A DNA stretch of 64,000 nt from a bacterium (GCA_030427205.1 JAUHXC010000032.1:54771-118770); one strand, 5' to 3'. Positions 16,555-25,660 are shown, counted from the stretch's first letter. Translations and numbers: made by a program. Notes: generated from the letters alone by a model not told the origin.

Positions 16555-18888
16555 CTACGGCGCGCAGGGCCCCAGCGGCGCGCAGCGGCCCTCATCGTCG
16601 GCCACGCAGCAACCCACCGACGCCGCGAGGCCATCGGGCCCGTCGTCCGTCGTCGCCGGACAATCCGGGCCGCCGCCGGCCCGCCCGCCCGATCCGCCGC
16701 TGAGTACGCCGAGGTATGCGTCGACCGCCGCGAGCGGATCGTCCACCGTGCTGCGTCGGCCCGGATCGGTCGGATCACCCAGCGCGCGCAGGAAGATCGC
16801 CCGGCTCGCGTTGATCGAGCCTCCGGGCGGCGATACCCGCAAGATGGCGAACGCCGGCCCGCCGGCGCCCGGCCCGCCGTGCCCGCCGCAGCCGCCCGCT
16901 CCGCCCGGGCCGCCCGCGCCGGCGGGGGTGCATCCGGGGCATGGACCCGCTTCGGGCTCGCCCGCAGCGCCCCGTCCCCCGCGACCGCCCGCCCCGCCGC
17001 GGCCGGCAGTCCCGCCGGGGCCACCGCGGCGCGCGCGGATCTCGAGCCGCCCGGCCCGCTCGCCCTCGGGCCCGTCGACCAGTCGAACCCGACCGCCGCG
17101 GATGAGCAGCCCGATCGACGCGTATCCGCCTTCGGCCGCGCCGCCGGGCTGTCCCGGGCAACCGCCACCGCCGCCGCCGCCGCCGCCGTAGACCCGGCTG
17201 CCGCCCCCACCCCCGCCGCCATTGCCCGGCTGCCCCGGCCGGCCATCGGTCCCCACCTCGGGGATCCACCGGCTGGCGGCGGTCATCCGCCCCTTCGACC
17301 CGCCGACCACGCCGTCGGCTCCGGGCCCGCCGGGTGACCCGTCCGCGCCATCGCCGCCCGCCGCGCCACCGGCGGCCGGCGGAGCGCCGCTCGCCGCCCC
17401 GGCCGCGCCGCGGGACTCACTGAACCCACCGTCGCCGCCGACGGGCACTGTCGAAGGGGGCTGGCAGCCGCGGGTCACCCCCCGCAGACCGCCGCAGCGC
17501 GAGCCGGCGTTCGGATCACGACAGACGGCCAACCCCTCGGCCTCTCCCGGACGACCGCCATCGCCACCGGCGCGGCCCTCTGCACCGGTGCTGCCGCGAT
17601 AGCCGCGCCCGGCGTCTTCGCCCTCGAGCAGGCAGTTGGCGATGATGAGGTGTTCGCCGACTTCTTCGGCGAGTACCGCGATCGACCCGCTGCCCGGTAC
17701 CGGTCCCTCGTCGGCGCGGGTGCCGTCCAGGCCGGGCGAGGCGACGATATCGAGGCCTTCGAGCACGGTCGCTCGGCTCAATCCGGCGTAGCGCAAGACG
17801 GGGTTCGCGCCGGTGACCAGCGACCGGTTGTCGCCGCCGCGGGGGCGATGCCAGCCCTGCGCGTCGCGGGCAAAGCCACCGCGCAACCACAGACCGTCGG
17901 GCACGGTGAGCCCGGTCAGACGCGCGGGATCATCGTCGGCGAGGCCGGGGTGGAGGTCATAGGTGCCCGCGGCGATCACGAGCTGGCTCGCGCCGCTGCT
18001 CTCGGCGACCGTGACGGCGTCGAGCAGACCGACGATGGGTGCATCCGGGCCCCCGTCGCCGCCCGGCTGCGCCGCGGCGTCCACGAAGATCACGCCGGCC
18101 GGATCAACATCCTCGTCCACCCGGTCGTCACAGTCGGCGTCGGCGAAGAGCGGATCGGGCCCGTCGGGCGCGTCCGGCGCGCACTCGCAGCCGTTGTCGG
18201 CCCGGCCGTCGACGTCTTCACGGCCCGGACCGCACGCCTCGACCCGACAGACCCCGGCCTCACACGCGAAGGTCGCGCCGTCCAGCGCGACCCCGTACGG
18301 CGCCGCGCAGTCACGCCCGCATGCGCCGCAGTGCTCGGGGTCGACCATGGTGTCGAAGCCTTCGTCGACGAGGCCATCGCAGTCGTCGTCCTGACCGGAG
18401 CACCGCTCGTCTCCTACGAGGGGCCGGTCGATCCCGGTGCCGTCGCGGCAGACCACCACGTCGCCCGCGGGCGTCTGCTGGTCGGCGCAGGTCCGCCGGC
18501 CGGCGAAGCAGGTGCCCGCCTGCTGGCAGACGCCGCTCAGCTCGTCGACGGTGCCGTCGCAGTCATCGTCGCGGCCGTTGCAGATCTCCGGACCGCTCGC
18601 GAGGCAGGTCATGTCGGGCACGGCGTCGAGCTCGACCTCGGACCCTTCGCAGTCGCAGACGCTGCCCCCGTCGACACAGACCTGAAGTCCCGTGCCGCCG
18701 TCGCACACGCACAGTCGCCCGGCGAGCGGGCAATCGCCGCCTCCGCCGGGCGCGGTGCCCGAGCACCCGAGCACGCCGAGGATCATCGCCCCGATCAGGC
18801 TCCCGCAGAGTCGCGCCGAACGCAGGCGGCGCGCCCGGCGCCGGGTCGCAGGCGTGTCAGGCAGTGAGCGGCATGTGCGGGAAGACAT
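16555..18888 (-). CDS. MopE-like, Gly-rich lipoprotein
   Basis: 777 residues from the ATG at 18888. A basic N terminus leads to a lipobox MILGVLGC. The first third has Cys-rich segments with MopE-type motifs: ICNGRDDDCDGTVDE, RCSGQDDDCDGLVDE and a degenerate DADCDDRVDED. These Asp-rich loops resemble calcium-binding thrombospondin-like repeats. The middle looks like a right-handed beta-helix (VIAAGTYDL, GLWLRGGF). The last third is a collagen-like Gly-rich region with an uninterrupted poly-Gly run near GSRVYGG, ending in a Cys-rich tail. Probably a surface protein. Confidence 0.8.
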   Translation of the reverse strand: MSSRTCRSLPDTPATRRRARRLRSARLCGSLIGAMILGVLGCSGTAPGGGGDCPLAGRLCVCDGGTGLQVCVDGGSVCDCEGSEVELDAVPDMTCLASGPEICNGRDDDCDGTVDELSGVCQQAGTCFAGRRTCADQQTPAGDVVVCRDGTGIDRPLVGDERCSGQDDDCDGLVDEGFDTMVDPEHCGACGRDCAAPYGVALDGATFACEAGVCRVEACGPGREDVDGRADNGCECAPDAPDGPDPLFADADCDDRVDEDVDPAGVIFVDAAAQPGGDGGPDAPIVGLLDAVTVAESSGASQLVIAAGTYDLHPGLADDDPARLTGLTVPDGLWLRGGFARDAQGWHRPRGGDNRSLVTGANPVLRYAGLSRATVLEGLDIVASPGLDGTRADEGPVPGSGSIAVLAEEVGEHLIIANCLLEGEDAGRGYRGSTGAEGRAGGDGGRPGEAEGLAVCRDPNAGSRCGGLRGVTRGCQPPSTVPVGGDGGFSESRGAAGAASGAPPAAGGAAGGDGADGSPGGPGADGVVGGSKGRMTAASRWIPEVGTDGRPGQPGNGGGGGGGSRVYGGGGGGGGGCPGQPGGAAEGGYASIGLLIRGGRVRLVDGPEGERAGRLEIRARRGGPGGTAGRGGAGGRGGRGAAGEPEAGPCPGCTPAGAGGPGGAGGCGGHGGPGAGGPAFAILRVSPPGGSINASRAIFLRALGDPTDPGRRSTVDDPLAAVDAYLGVLSGGSGGRAGGGPDCPATTDDGPDGLAASVGCCVADDEGRCAPLGPCAP

Positions 18889-19144
18889 CGACACCTCGGT
18901 TCGACCGACGCCCGACCGGCGCCCGGCAAGATCCTGCCGCAAGCCCGGGACCACGAACAACCACGGCCTGTCGAGACCGGCTGCGTCGTACCGCCAGCGG
19001 TGACCCGACGCCCGTCACCGAGCCCGCTGGGTGCCCATGCCGGCCCCCGACGCTGCGCAGCGCCCTTCGAGCCACCGGCGCGGTGGACGCACGCACGATG
19101 CTCGACCATCGAGGAGCTATTCGAAGGAAGCCATTCGAAAAGTG

Positions 19145-19171
19145 AAAGGGCCGACACGAGGTCGGCCCTTT
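19145..19171. terminator. Strong 11-bp hairpin, possible terminator
   Basis: AAAGGGCCGAC and GTCGGCCCTTT pair perfectly around a 5-base loop. A-rich sequence precedes it on the plus strand, so a minus-strand transcript would meet a weak T-rich run (CACTTTTCG) after the stem. There is no perfect U tract on either side, so terminator function is probable only. Confidence 0.5.
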
Positions 19172-19229
19172 CGGCGGGTCTTTGGGAGCCGGTGGTCACG
19201 CCACCTACACCGTATCGTCTCGCACATCC

Positions 19230-19249
19230 GTCTCGGCACATGCCGAGAC
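19230..19249. other. 9-bp inverted repeat
   Basis: GTCTCGGCA and TGCCGAGAC separated by two bases. It could be an operator (dyad) or an RNA hairpin. One of the hairpin series in the gene-free region. Confidence 0.6.
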
Positions 19250-19425
19250 CGATGCTCGCCGGATACCGCGTCCGATGCTGCACCGACTGCCGGGTGTCTC
19301 CACTCGGCCACGTCACCCCCTCATGCCGGGCGTGCCGTGAATCGTCGATGTCGTCTCGGCGGGACATGATCGCCGAGCGTCGCATCGAAACGCCGCGTAT
19401 CGCGACGTGCGTCTCTGCGTCCGTC

Positions 19426-19449
19426 CGCTCCCGGTCGCGACCGGGAGCG
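19426..19449. other. 24-bp perfect palindrome
   Basis: The half-site CGCTCCCGGTCG is followed immediately by its exact reverse complement, with no spacer. A zero-loop palindrome is more typical of a dimeric protein-binding site than of an RNA hairpin. Confidence 0.7.
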
Positions 19450-19963
19450 CGCTCCAGGGTACTCGTGTCGTGGCTCTGCGAGTTTGACCTCGCCGCGCCC
19501 CATCCGACGTGTCGCAGGGTGACCCCCGTGACCCGCTGCGCTGGCATCGACCCGAGGCGAACCCCTGGCGGCGGTGCCGGCACATCCATCGCCCGCAGCG
19601 GACCGAGCGCTCGTGATGAGCGACAGTCCCCTCCGCGCGCTGGCGGATGCTCGCTGTCGGCCGTCGAGACCAACGAGCGAGCCATACGAGCCGGCGCCGG
19701 TGATTTGGCCTTGCGGCGTCTTCACCTCTGCCCCGCGCGGGCCTCTCGGCCCCGGACGCATGCTCTGAACCGCATGGCTCTTCGCATCCGCCCCATCGCT
19801 CCGCATCCGCCCACCATCAGTGGCCGGCCCGGACCGATGACCCTCTCGTCCTCCGACCCACCGTGGCTCTCACCATGGTCGGCGCGGTGGCCGCGAGCGT
19901 CGTCGCGGTCGCCTTCCCCCGTCGAATGCACGGCGGTGGATGGCTGCTCGTACGAGTCCCCCT

Positions 19964-19983
19964 GTGATGGCGTGAGCCATCAC
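19964..19983. other. 8-bp hairpin with GTGA (GNRA) tetraloop
   Basis: GTGATGGC, GTGA, GCCATCAC. The GNRA loop is typical of structured RNA. A second hairpin at 20179-20192 (GCGGC, GTGA, GCCGC) has the same loop and closing pairs. Confidence 0.6.
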
Positions 19984-20107
19984 CGGAGATTCGGACGTCG
20001 AAGTCGTCCGGCGAATGCGTCGTCAGGTCATCGGCGAACCGATGAGTCTTCCGATACCGCCGCGCGCCCCGCTGCCGATTCGGCCGAAACCGTATCGCCA
20101 CCGGCGC

Positions 20108-20135
20108 AGCGCCCGCTGTAAACAGCGAAGGCGCT
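20108..20135. other. 12-bp stem with AA bulge
   Basis: AGCGCC-CGCTGT, two-base loop, ACAGCG, bulged AA, GGCGCT. Both half-stems pair perfectly. One of the hairpin series in the gene-free region. Confidence 0.6.
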
Positions 20136-20561
20136 TGCCGCGGATGCCATGCCTGCCACCCGTCGCCCGGTCGATCGTGCGGCGTGAGCCGCTGCCCGAT
20201 GCCATCCGAAGACGGTGTCGCGCAAGATCTACCGGGGCCAACAGCGCTGCCCGCGAACGGACAGCTGTAGTCAGGCTGGCGCGCATCCCATCCCATGCTC
20301 GACCGGCACCGTGAGGCGTCGTCCGGAGCATACCTGCCCATCGGCCGGCTCTTTCGAGTTGCGGTCGATGTGCTCGATGTCGGGCTGCGTATCGCCGGGT
20401 CTCCCTCGACCCACGAACGACACTACGCGCCTATCGCCTCGCGATCAAACACTTTTTTTGACCACAGCCTGTGGACAACCTGCGGAAACCCCGCTGCCGT
20501 CCACACTTGCGCCGTGAAACGTTGTTTTTCACGCAGGCGTCGAGATGGTGACACGCCGGTG

Positions 20562-21575
20562 TCAGGGCTTGGGGGCGGCCGGGGCCTTCGACGAGAGGAT
20601 CGACACCGCTTCACCCCGGATCTCGAGCGCCGCGGGCTGCCCGCCGTAGTGGGCCGACAAGCCGACGTCGATCCGCCAGACCCGCCCGCCGCAGGCCGCG
20701 TTGGCGCCGCCCTTCTGCACGGTGTGCCCGACGACCATGCGCCGGGTGCCGGTGGCTTCGAGCACCCGGGCGAGCAGCGCGCAGTCGGCGGCGTCGGGGT
20801 CGGTCGAGTAGTGACGGCTCCACACGGGGCTGTCCTCCCCCCGCATGTAGGGCGGCGGGCTCGGGGTCTGGCCGGCGACCCACGCTGCGACCTCGCGGTT
20901 GATGCGTTCGAGGCCGATCTCGACGTGCGTCGGCAGCACCCCGCCGTGCACGAAGAGGGTGTCCCCCACCCGCGCGATCACCGGCCGCCGGGCGAGAATG
21001 CGCGCGTAGGGGCCGCCGGGCAGGAACGCGACGAGCCGCCCGCGCAGACCCGGCGGCACCTTCGCCAGCCGCGGATCGACCGGCGTCGACGCGTCGGCGA
21101 AGCCCTTGAACTCGGCGAATCCGCCCTGGGTGACGTAGCGCAGGTCGCCGCGCACGTTCATCAGCTCGTGGTTGCCGTTGAGCACCACCACCCGCCCGCC
21201 GGCGGCGACCGCTTCATCACGCAGCCGTTCGAGCAGATCGATGATGCGCCGCTCGCCGTCGCCGCGATCGAGCTGATCGCCGGTCTGCACGAGCACCGCC
21301 TCGCCGCCGCTCCAGCGATCGTCGGCCCCGATGAGCCCCGCGAGCCGCAAGACCGCGCGGGTGGCGTCGAAGTCGCCGTGCAGATCGCCGATGGCCACGA
21401 CGCGCTCTGCGGCGGGCAGGCTCCAGGGATCGAGCGCAGGCCCGGCGGGCGCCGGCGTCTCGGCGGCGGCGACGGTCGCCCACAGGCAGAGGGAGAGCGC
21501 CAGAAACCATCGGGTGGCTACCCGCCGACGGGGAGTGATGGGAGGAATCATCAGAGGTACCATCAGAGGTGTCAT
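20562..21575 (-). CDS. Exported PPP-type metallophosphatase (Shewanella-like phosphatase/ApaH type)
   Basis: 337 residues. The ATG at 21575 overlaps the stop of the radical SAM gene (ATGA). The N terminus has an odd Met/Pro-rich start then a signal peptide ending near TVAAAE. All PPP signatures are present: GDLHGD, GDQLDRGD, GNHE, FVHGGV and GHTVQ, giving a two-metal active site. The export signal and lack of long insertions fit bacterial Shewanella-like phosphatases. It is the last gene of a five-gene set, so it may dephosphorylate a product of the radical SAM and adenylation enzymes, or act on proteins; the substrate is unknown. Confidence 0.85.
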   Translation of the reverse strand: MTPLMVPLMIPPITPRRRVATRWFLALSLCLWATVAAAETPAPAGPALDPWSLPAAERVVAIGDLHGDFDATRAVLRLAGLIGADDRWSGGEAVLVQTGDQLDRGDGERRIIDLLERLRDEAVAAGGRVVVLNGNHELMNVRGDLRYVTQGGFAEFKGFADASTPVDPRLAKVPPGLRGRLVAFLPGGPYARILARRPVIARVGDTLFVHGGVLPTHVEIGLERINREVAAWVAGQTPSPPPYMRGEDSPVWSRHYSTDPDAADCALLARVLEATGTRRMVVGHTVQKGGANAACGGRVWRIDVGLSAHYGGQPAALEIRGEAVSILSSKAPAAPKP

Positions 21576-22651
21576 AGCAATATGCCATCCCACGGCTGCC
21601 AGGTGCTGCACAGCGCGGTGTTCGGGTGAAAGATCAGCTCGTGGATCACCGGCGTCTCGCGGCGACGGGCGTCGGCCTCGATGTCGGCCAGATCGGCGCC
21701 CTCGAAGCAGACGTCGATCGGCCCCGCGGGGCCGGCGAAGCGGTAGACCTCGACGTAGTAATAATAGCCGAGCACTTGGCGCACGAAGTCGAAGCGCGGA
21801 TGCCCCGCCCGCGTGCGAGCGCTGGGCCGGATCGCTTCGAGGATCGGCCGCATCGGCGCCCGGCGGCCATCGCTGAAGCGGGTGATCACGTTCCGCTGCA
21901 CGGTGGCCGGGTCGTACTGCATCAGCTGGCGGAAGATGACGTTGTCGACCCCCCAGGCCGCGGCCCGCTCGAGATAGGCCAGGCAGCCGTCGAGATCGTC
22001 GATGCGATCGCGCAGCAGGACGCACGACAGGCGCACCCGCGTGCCGCGCGCCGCGCAGCGGGCGACGACCTCGGCGAGCCCCGCGTCGCTGATGGGCGCG
22101 GTGGTGCCCATGATGCGCTGATTGATCGCGAAGTCGGGGTGCGCCCGGCTGATGTTGAGGTGTTCGAGGCCGCCGGCGAGCACCCGATCGAGCACGTCCC
22201 CTGCCCCGCAAGGGCGCAGCAGCCCGCTGGCGTTGGTGGTCATCGTGCGCTTGCGCGCCCCGCGCCGGGCGAGGCGGTCGATGATGGCCGGCAGCCGGGG
22301 GTCGATGCTGGGCTCGCCGCCGGTGATCGAGACCGACGGGTCGAGCGGCGCGACGGCGTCGAGCGCCGCGTCGAGCCGCGCGAAGTAGCGGGTATCGTCC
22401 GGTTCGAAGCGCTTCTGCTGCACCAGCTCGAGCCCGCGGCTGAGCGGGCGCAGCTCCTCGACGCAGAACGGGCAGCGGGCGTTGCAGCGCTGCCCGCTGT
22501 AGATGGAGAAGTTGGCGTTGCGATAGATCCGATGGCGGCGCTCGCCGATCTGCAGCTCGACGGTGCCGCGACCGGTCGCGGTGTGATCGAGGTCGAAGGC
22601 CGCCCGCGGCGCGGCGCGCCACGCCGGTTCGAATACGCGGGGCGGGCTCAT
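21572..22651 (-). CDS. Radical SAM enzyme (stand-alone)
   Basis: 359 residues. The ATG at 22651 overlaps the stop of the fusion gene by 4 nt. The cluster motif CNARCPFC (CxxxCxxC) lies near residue 58, followed by SVSITGGEPSIDP, the GGE motif, and TTNASGLL and LNISRAHPD strands of the partial barrel. The C-terminal part has no evident second Cys cluster, so it is not a SPASM enzyme. It is similar in style to MoaA-like and oxidative maturases but the substrate is not evident. Position between a PaaK-like/radical SAM fusion and an exported phosphatase suggests a shared small-molecule or peptide pathway. Confidence 0.88.
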   Translation of the reverse strand: MSPPRVFEPAWRAAPRAAFDLDHTATGRGTVELQIGERRHRIYRNANFSIYSGQRCNARCPFCVEELRPLSRGLELVQQKRFEPDDTRYFARLDAALDAVAPLDPSVSITGGEPSIDPRLPAIIDRLARRGARKRTMTTNASGLLRPCGAGDVLDRVLAGGLEHLNISRAHPDFAINQRIMGTTAPISDAGLAEVVARCAARGTRVRLSCVLLRDRIDDLDGCLAYLERAAAWGVDNVIFRQLMQYDPATVQRNVITRFSDGRRAPMRPILEAIRPSARTRAGHPRFDFVRQVLGYYYYVEVYRFAGPAGPIDVCFEGADLADIEADARRRETPVIHELIFHPNTALCSTWQPWDGILL

Positions 22652-24687
22652 GGCATCTGCCCCATCGCCTCGCTGCGCCCGATGAGATCGGTGCCCCAAC
22701 GGCGGCCGTCGGGGTTGATCAGTTCGAAGTCGGTGCCGGCCAGATAAGGCGCTTCGAGGCTCTCGTCGCCCGCTGCCTTGCCATAGCGTTGCAGCCAGAA
22801 GTCATTGGTGTATGGCATCAGACCGGCCGCAGCGACGGCGTCGCGCACCCATGCGTCCCGGTCGGGGGTCGCCGGCCGGCGGCGCAGGTTGACCACCAGA
22901 GTGATGTCGTCGATCCCATCGATGGCATCCGCCAGCCGCCGGATGCCATCGACATGGGTCCCATCGCGCTCGATGAGGTGATGATTGACGCTGATCTTGA
23001 TGGTCAGCGGCCGCGGCCAGCGGGCCAGCCAGCGATCGAGGGCGTCGGCCCGCCGCGGCAGGCGCACGCCGTTGGTGCACAGCACGAAGCGCCGGCAGCG
23101 CCCGGTCGCGCGCGCGCGCTCGACGAACGCGAACAGCTGGGGGTGCAGCGTCGGCTCGCCGCCCTCGAGCTGCAACTCGAAGGGGCCCTCGGCGGGCAGC
23201 GCCGCTTCGAAGGCGGCGGCGTCGATCCAGGTCGACCGATCGGGCCCGCTGTAGGTGCTGCACCAGGGGCAGGCCCGATTGCAGGCGTTGGTCAGGGCGA
23301 CGTAGATCCGCCGCGGCCGACCGGCGACCGGCGCGTCGTGATTGCCCTGCGCGCGGGTATCGAGCGTGCCGCCCAGGGGCACGAACGGGGTCGGCTTGAC
23401 CCCGGGCGCCCGCAGCGGCTCGCGCGCGCGGTGGGCTTCGAGTCTCATCGGCGCCCCGGCCAGGGTCGAGAGCCGCCCGGCGAGGGCCGCGATCTCCGCG
23501 TCGCTCAGCGGCCGCGGCGCCAGGTACGTCAGTCGGGCCCGATCGGCGGCGACCTGCGCGACCCGATACTGGCGCAGCGGCAGCCGGGCGAGGCTCGGCG
23601 CCAGCCCCGCCGGATCGAAGCGACGCCCGCCCGGCGCTACGAAGCGCTGGCCGACCCGGCCGGTGAAGCCGTCGACGACCGGGGTGCGCAGCGGCCCGCC
23701 GGGATCGGCGGCGATCCGCCCGAGATCACCCACGGCGTAGCGGATCAGCGGCATCAGCGGGTTGCGCAGGTCGGTGACGAGCAGCGCGCTGCCGCCGTGG
23801 GGCAGCGGGTGCGGCTCGAGGTGCACATAGGGGGTCAGCACCCGCCAGCGACCGGCGGGATCGGCCAGCGCCATCGGCCCCAGCTCCTGGGCCGAGTAAT
23901 ACTCGACGACCGGGCAGTCCAGGTGCCGGCGCAGCGCGTCGGCGAGGTCGGCGGGCAGGCTGAAGGCGCTCGACAAGACGATGCCCGGCGACGGCGGCGG
24001 GCGCATGTCGAGCAGCGCGGCCAACGAGTCGGGATCGCCGGTGATCACGACCGGGTCCAGCGCCGTCAGACGCGCTCGCCAGCGGGGCGCGGTCACGGTG
24101 ATCTTGCGGAAGCGGGTGCCGTGGAAGAGCGGCATCCAGGCCCCGTAGGTCGGCGAGTGGCCCAAGGCGTCGAGCAGAGCGATGCCGCCCCGCCCGGGTC
24201 GCGGCCGACGGGTCGCCCCGTGCATCACGAGGGCCAGATCGACCATCGGCAGGAAGCTGTGGTAGGCGGCCGCGCCCATTCGATAGCGCACCGGCTCACC
24301 GGTGCTGCCGCTGGTGCAGCCCTCGTAGGCGTCGGCCAGGACGCTGGCGGGCACGCCGGTCGCCCGCATCGCGGCCCGCTGCTGCTGAACGTCGGCTCGG
24401 GTCGTGATCGGCAGCCGGGACCACACCGCCGGGTCGTCGAGTTCGTGCCGCCCGAAGCCCAGCTCGGCGAAGCGTCGCTGCCAGAACGGGACCCGATCCC
24501 AGGCGTGGCGCAGGACCGCGCCGACATCCGGTGAGTGCGGGCGACGGCGCAGCGCGAACAGCGCCCGCCGCCAGCGCCTCAGCGTCGGCGCCAGCGCGCG
24601 GAGCTGATGCAGATAGCGCGTGCGCACCCGCGGGGCATAGGGATCGGGCAAGAGCTCGCCGAGCCGGTCCGGCAACGCGCGGATCAT
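22648..24687 (-). CDS. PaaK/CapK-like adenylate-forming domain fused to a radical SAM domain
   Basis: 679 residues from the ATG at 24687 (an ATG at 24720 overlapping the upstream gene is the alternative). Residues 1-430 are a phenylacetate-CoA-ligase/CapK-type adenylation domain: ATP loop GCTSGSTGEPVRYR at about 122-135, EYYSAQELG in place of the usual Y-G-x-T-E motif, YAVGDLGR and a C-terminal lid-like part. A linker leads to a radical SAM domain (about 455-679) with CNRACPWC at 469-476 and LQLEGGEPTLHPQ. Joining an acid-activating module with a radical SAM module in one chain is unusual. A plausible reading is activation of a carboxylate that the same or the next enzyme modifies by radical chemistry. 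Confidence 0.85.
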   Translation of the reverse strand: MIRALPDRLGELLPDPYAPRVRTRYLHQLRALAPTLRRWRRALFALRRRPHSPDVGAVLRHAWDRVPFWQRRFAELGFGRHELDDPAVWSRLPITTRADVQQQRAAMRATGVPASVLADAYEGCTSGSTGEPVRYRMGAAAYHSFLPMVDLALVMHGATRRPRPGRGGIALLDALGHSPTYGAWMPLFHGTRFRKITVTAPRWRARLTALDPVVITGDPDSLAALLDMRPPPSPGIVLSSAFSLPADLADALRRHLDCPVVEYYSAQELGPMALADPAGRWRVLTPYVHLEPHPLPHGGSALLVTDLRNPLMPLIRYAVGDLGRIAADPGGPLRTPVVDGFTGRVGQRFVAPGGRRFDPAGLAPSLARLPLRQYRVAQVAADRARLTYLAPRPLSDAEIAALAGRLSTLAGAPMRLEAHRAREPLRAPGVKPTPFVPLGGTLDTRAQGNHDAPVAGRPRRIYVALTNACNRACPWCSTYSGPDRSTWIDAAAFEAALPAEGPFELQLEGGEPTLHPQLFAFVERARATGRCRRFVLCTNGVRLPRRADALDRWLARWPRPLTIKISVNHHLIERDGTHVDGIRRLADAIDGIDDITLVVNLRRRPATPDRDAWVRDAVAAAGLMPYTNDFWLQRYGKAAGDESLEAPYLAGTDFELINPDGRRWGTDLIGRSEAMGQMP

Positions 24688-24697
24688 CGAAGCGCCA

Positions 24698-25660
24698 TCA
24701 CTCCCGGCGGCCCGAGGCATAGGCCCGCGCCGCCTCGGCCCGCCGCGTACGCTCGGCGGCCAGCACCGCCTCCGCTGCCTCTTCCGCCTGCCGCATGACC
24801 TCGAGCTGCCGGTTGTCGGCGAGGATGCGCCGCCAATCGAGCCGGACGAGCGCCGCGCCCGAGACGAGCGGCGGCTCGACCCCGGCGGCGAGGCCGTCGG
24901 CCGCCACCGGACAGCCGACGAACCACGCCCAGCGGCGCAGCAGCTCGTAGCGCCGGTCGGCCTGAGCGCGCAGGGCGGCCGGGTCGAGCACCCGGCCGAG
25001 CCCGTCGGCGAAGGTCAGCCAGGTCGCGACGAACGCGCGGACCGCGGTCGGGCGCACGCCGAGCGCGGCGTGGGACAAGTCGCTGACCCGCTGCATGCCG
25101 TGCTCGAGGGTGACCCGCAGCGGCGCGGCGAGCACCGCGGTGCCCACCCACTCGACCAACGCCCGCCCGCCGGGTTCGAGGGCCGCCAGCGGCGGGCGCC
25201 AATCGTCGACGGCGCCGGTGAGCGCGGCGGCGAGCGATTCGGGGGTCAGCGGCGGGGCGGGCCCGGTGGCCAGCGCGTCGGCGGCGGCGGCGAGGTCGAG
25301 CGGCGGCGCCCCCTTGCCCGGACCGATCAGCCGCGGGAAATGCGCCACGCGCCCTTCGAGGCGCTCGGCGAGTCGATAGGGGCCGCCCGGCGGGCCGTCG
25401 AGGAGCCCGCGCTTGATCAGGCGACGGGCGGCGGCGCCGACCGCGCGCAAGCCACCGCGCATGCCGCGGGGACGGGCCGACGCGGCGACGAAGGCGGCCA
25501 GGTCGGTCCGCCCGAGCGGCGCGTCGAGGGCGAGGGCCCGCACCACCAGCGCTTCGAGCGGATGATCGATCATCAGGCCCGCTTCGGCGAGGCCGGCGTC
25601 CACCGGACCCACCGACTGCAGGCGCGAGAGCAGCTGATCGAGCGCGGCGCCGACCTTCAC
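24698..25660 (-). CDS. Uncharacterised protein, paralogue of upstream gene
   Basis: 320 residues from the GTG at 25660, which overlaps the preceding stop (GTGA). Ala/Arg-rich and helical, no signal peptide. Its last ~80 residues (LLRRWAWFVGCPVAADGL ... RLDWRRILADNRQLEVMRQ ...) align by eye with the end of the upstream protein (LLRRWAAAVGAPIMAGGRV ... RLDYTRIRAEETRLDAERT). The middle has winged-helix-like segments (AARRLIKRGLLDGPPGGPYRLAE cut at Gly), so DNA or partner binding is possible. No family is recognised. Confidence 0.72.
   Translation of the reverse strand: MKVGAALDQLLSRLQSVGPVDAGLAEAGLMIDHPLEALVVRALALDAPLGRTDLAAFVAASARPRGMRGGLRAVGAAARRLIKRGLLDGPPGGPYRLAERLEGRVAHFPRLIGPGKGAPPLDLAAAADALATGPAPPLTPESLAAALTGAVDDWRPPLAALEPGGRALVEWVGTAVLAAPLRVTLEHGMQRVSDLSHAALGVRPTAVRAFVATWLTFADGLGRVLDPAALRAQADRRYELLRRWAWFVGCPVAADGLAAGVEPPLVSGAALVRLDWRRILADNRQLEVMRQAEEAAEAVLAAERTRRAEAARAYASGRRE

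Larger units (their letters stand above)
18889..20561. other. 1.67-kb gene-free region rich in perfect hairpins
   Basis: All open frames here have shadow-like, Arg/Ser/Pro-rich translations and no recognisable domain, and GC content is visibly lower (about 63% in the parts I counted) than in flanking genes. At least ten perfect inverted repeats lie between 19145 and 20192 (arms of 5 to 12 bp; four are listed separately). Two hairpins share a GGC-GTGA-GCC top. Near the right end are an AT-rich tract (20452-20460) and two sequences matching the high-GC DnaA-box form TTGTCCACA or CCGTCCACA. No tRNA or rRNA was found. It also contains the upstream region of the MopE-like gene. Confidence 0.6.

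Noticed and set aside
19060..19135. tRNA-like fold on the minus strand (CCTTCGA...TCGAAGG with a D-arm-like TAGCTC...GAGCA)
   Set aside because: Too short, with no proper anticodon arm or GTTCGANNC T-arm; counted only as part of the hairpin series.
19000..20121. 373-residue plus-strand ORF in the gene-free region
   Set aside because: Pro/Arg/Ser-rich shadow composition, no domain, no ribosome site, and competing open frames on both strands.
20440..20530. Chromosomal origin (oriC)
   Set aside because: Only two DnaA-box-like sites and no dnaA, dnaN, gidA or similar neighbour; kept as a minor finding only.
20515..20540. parS-like site (CGTGAAA...TTTCACG)
   Set aside because: The arms resemble half of TGTTTCACGTGAAACA but are separated by seven bases and in the opposite order; no parAB nearby.
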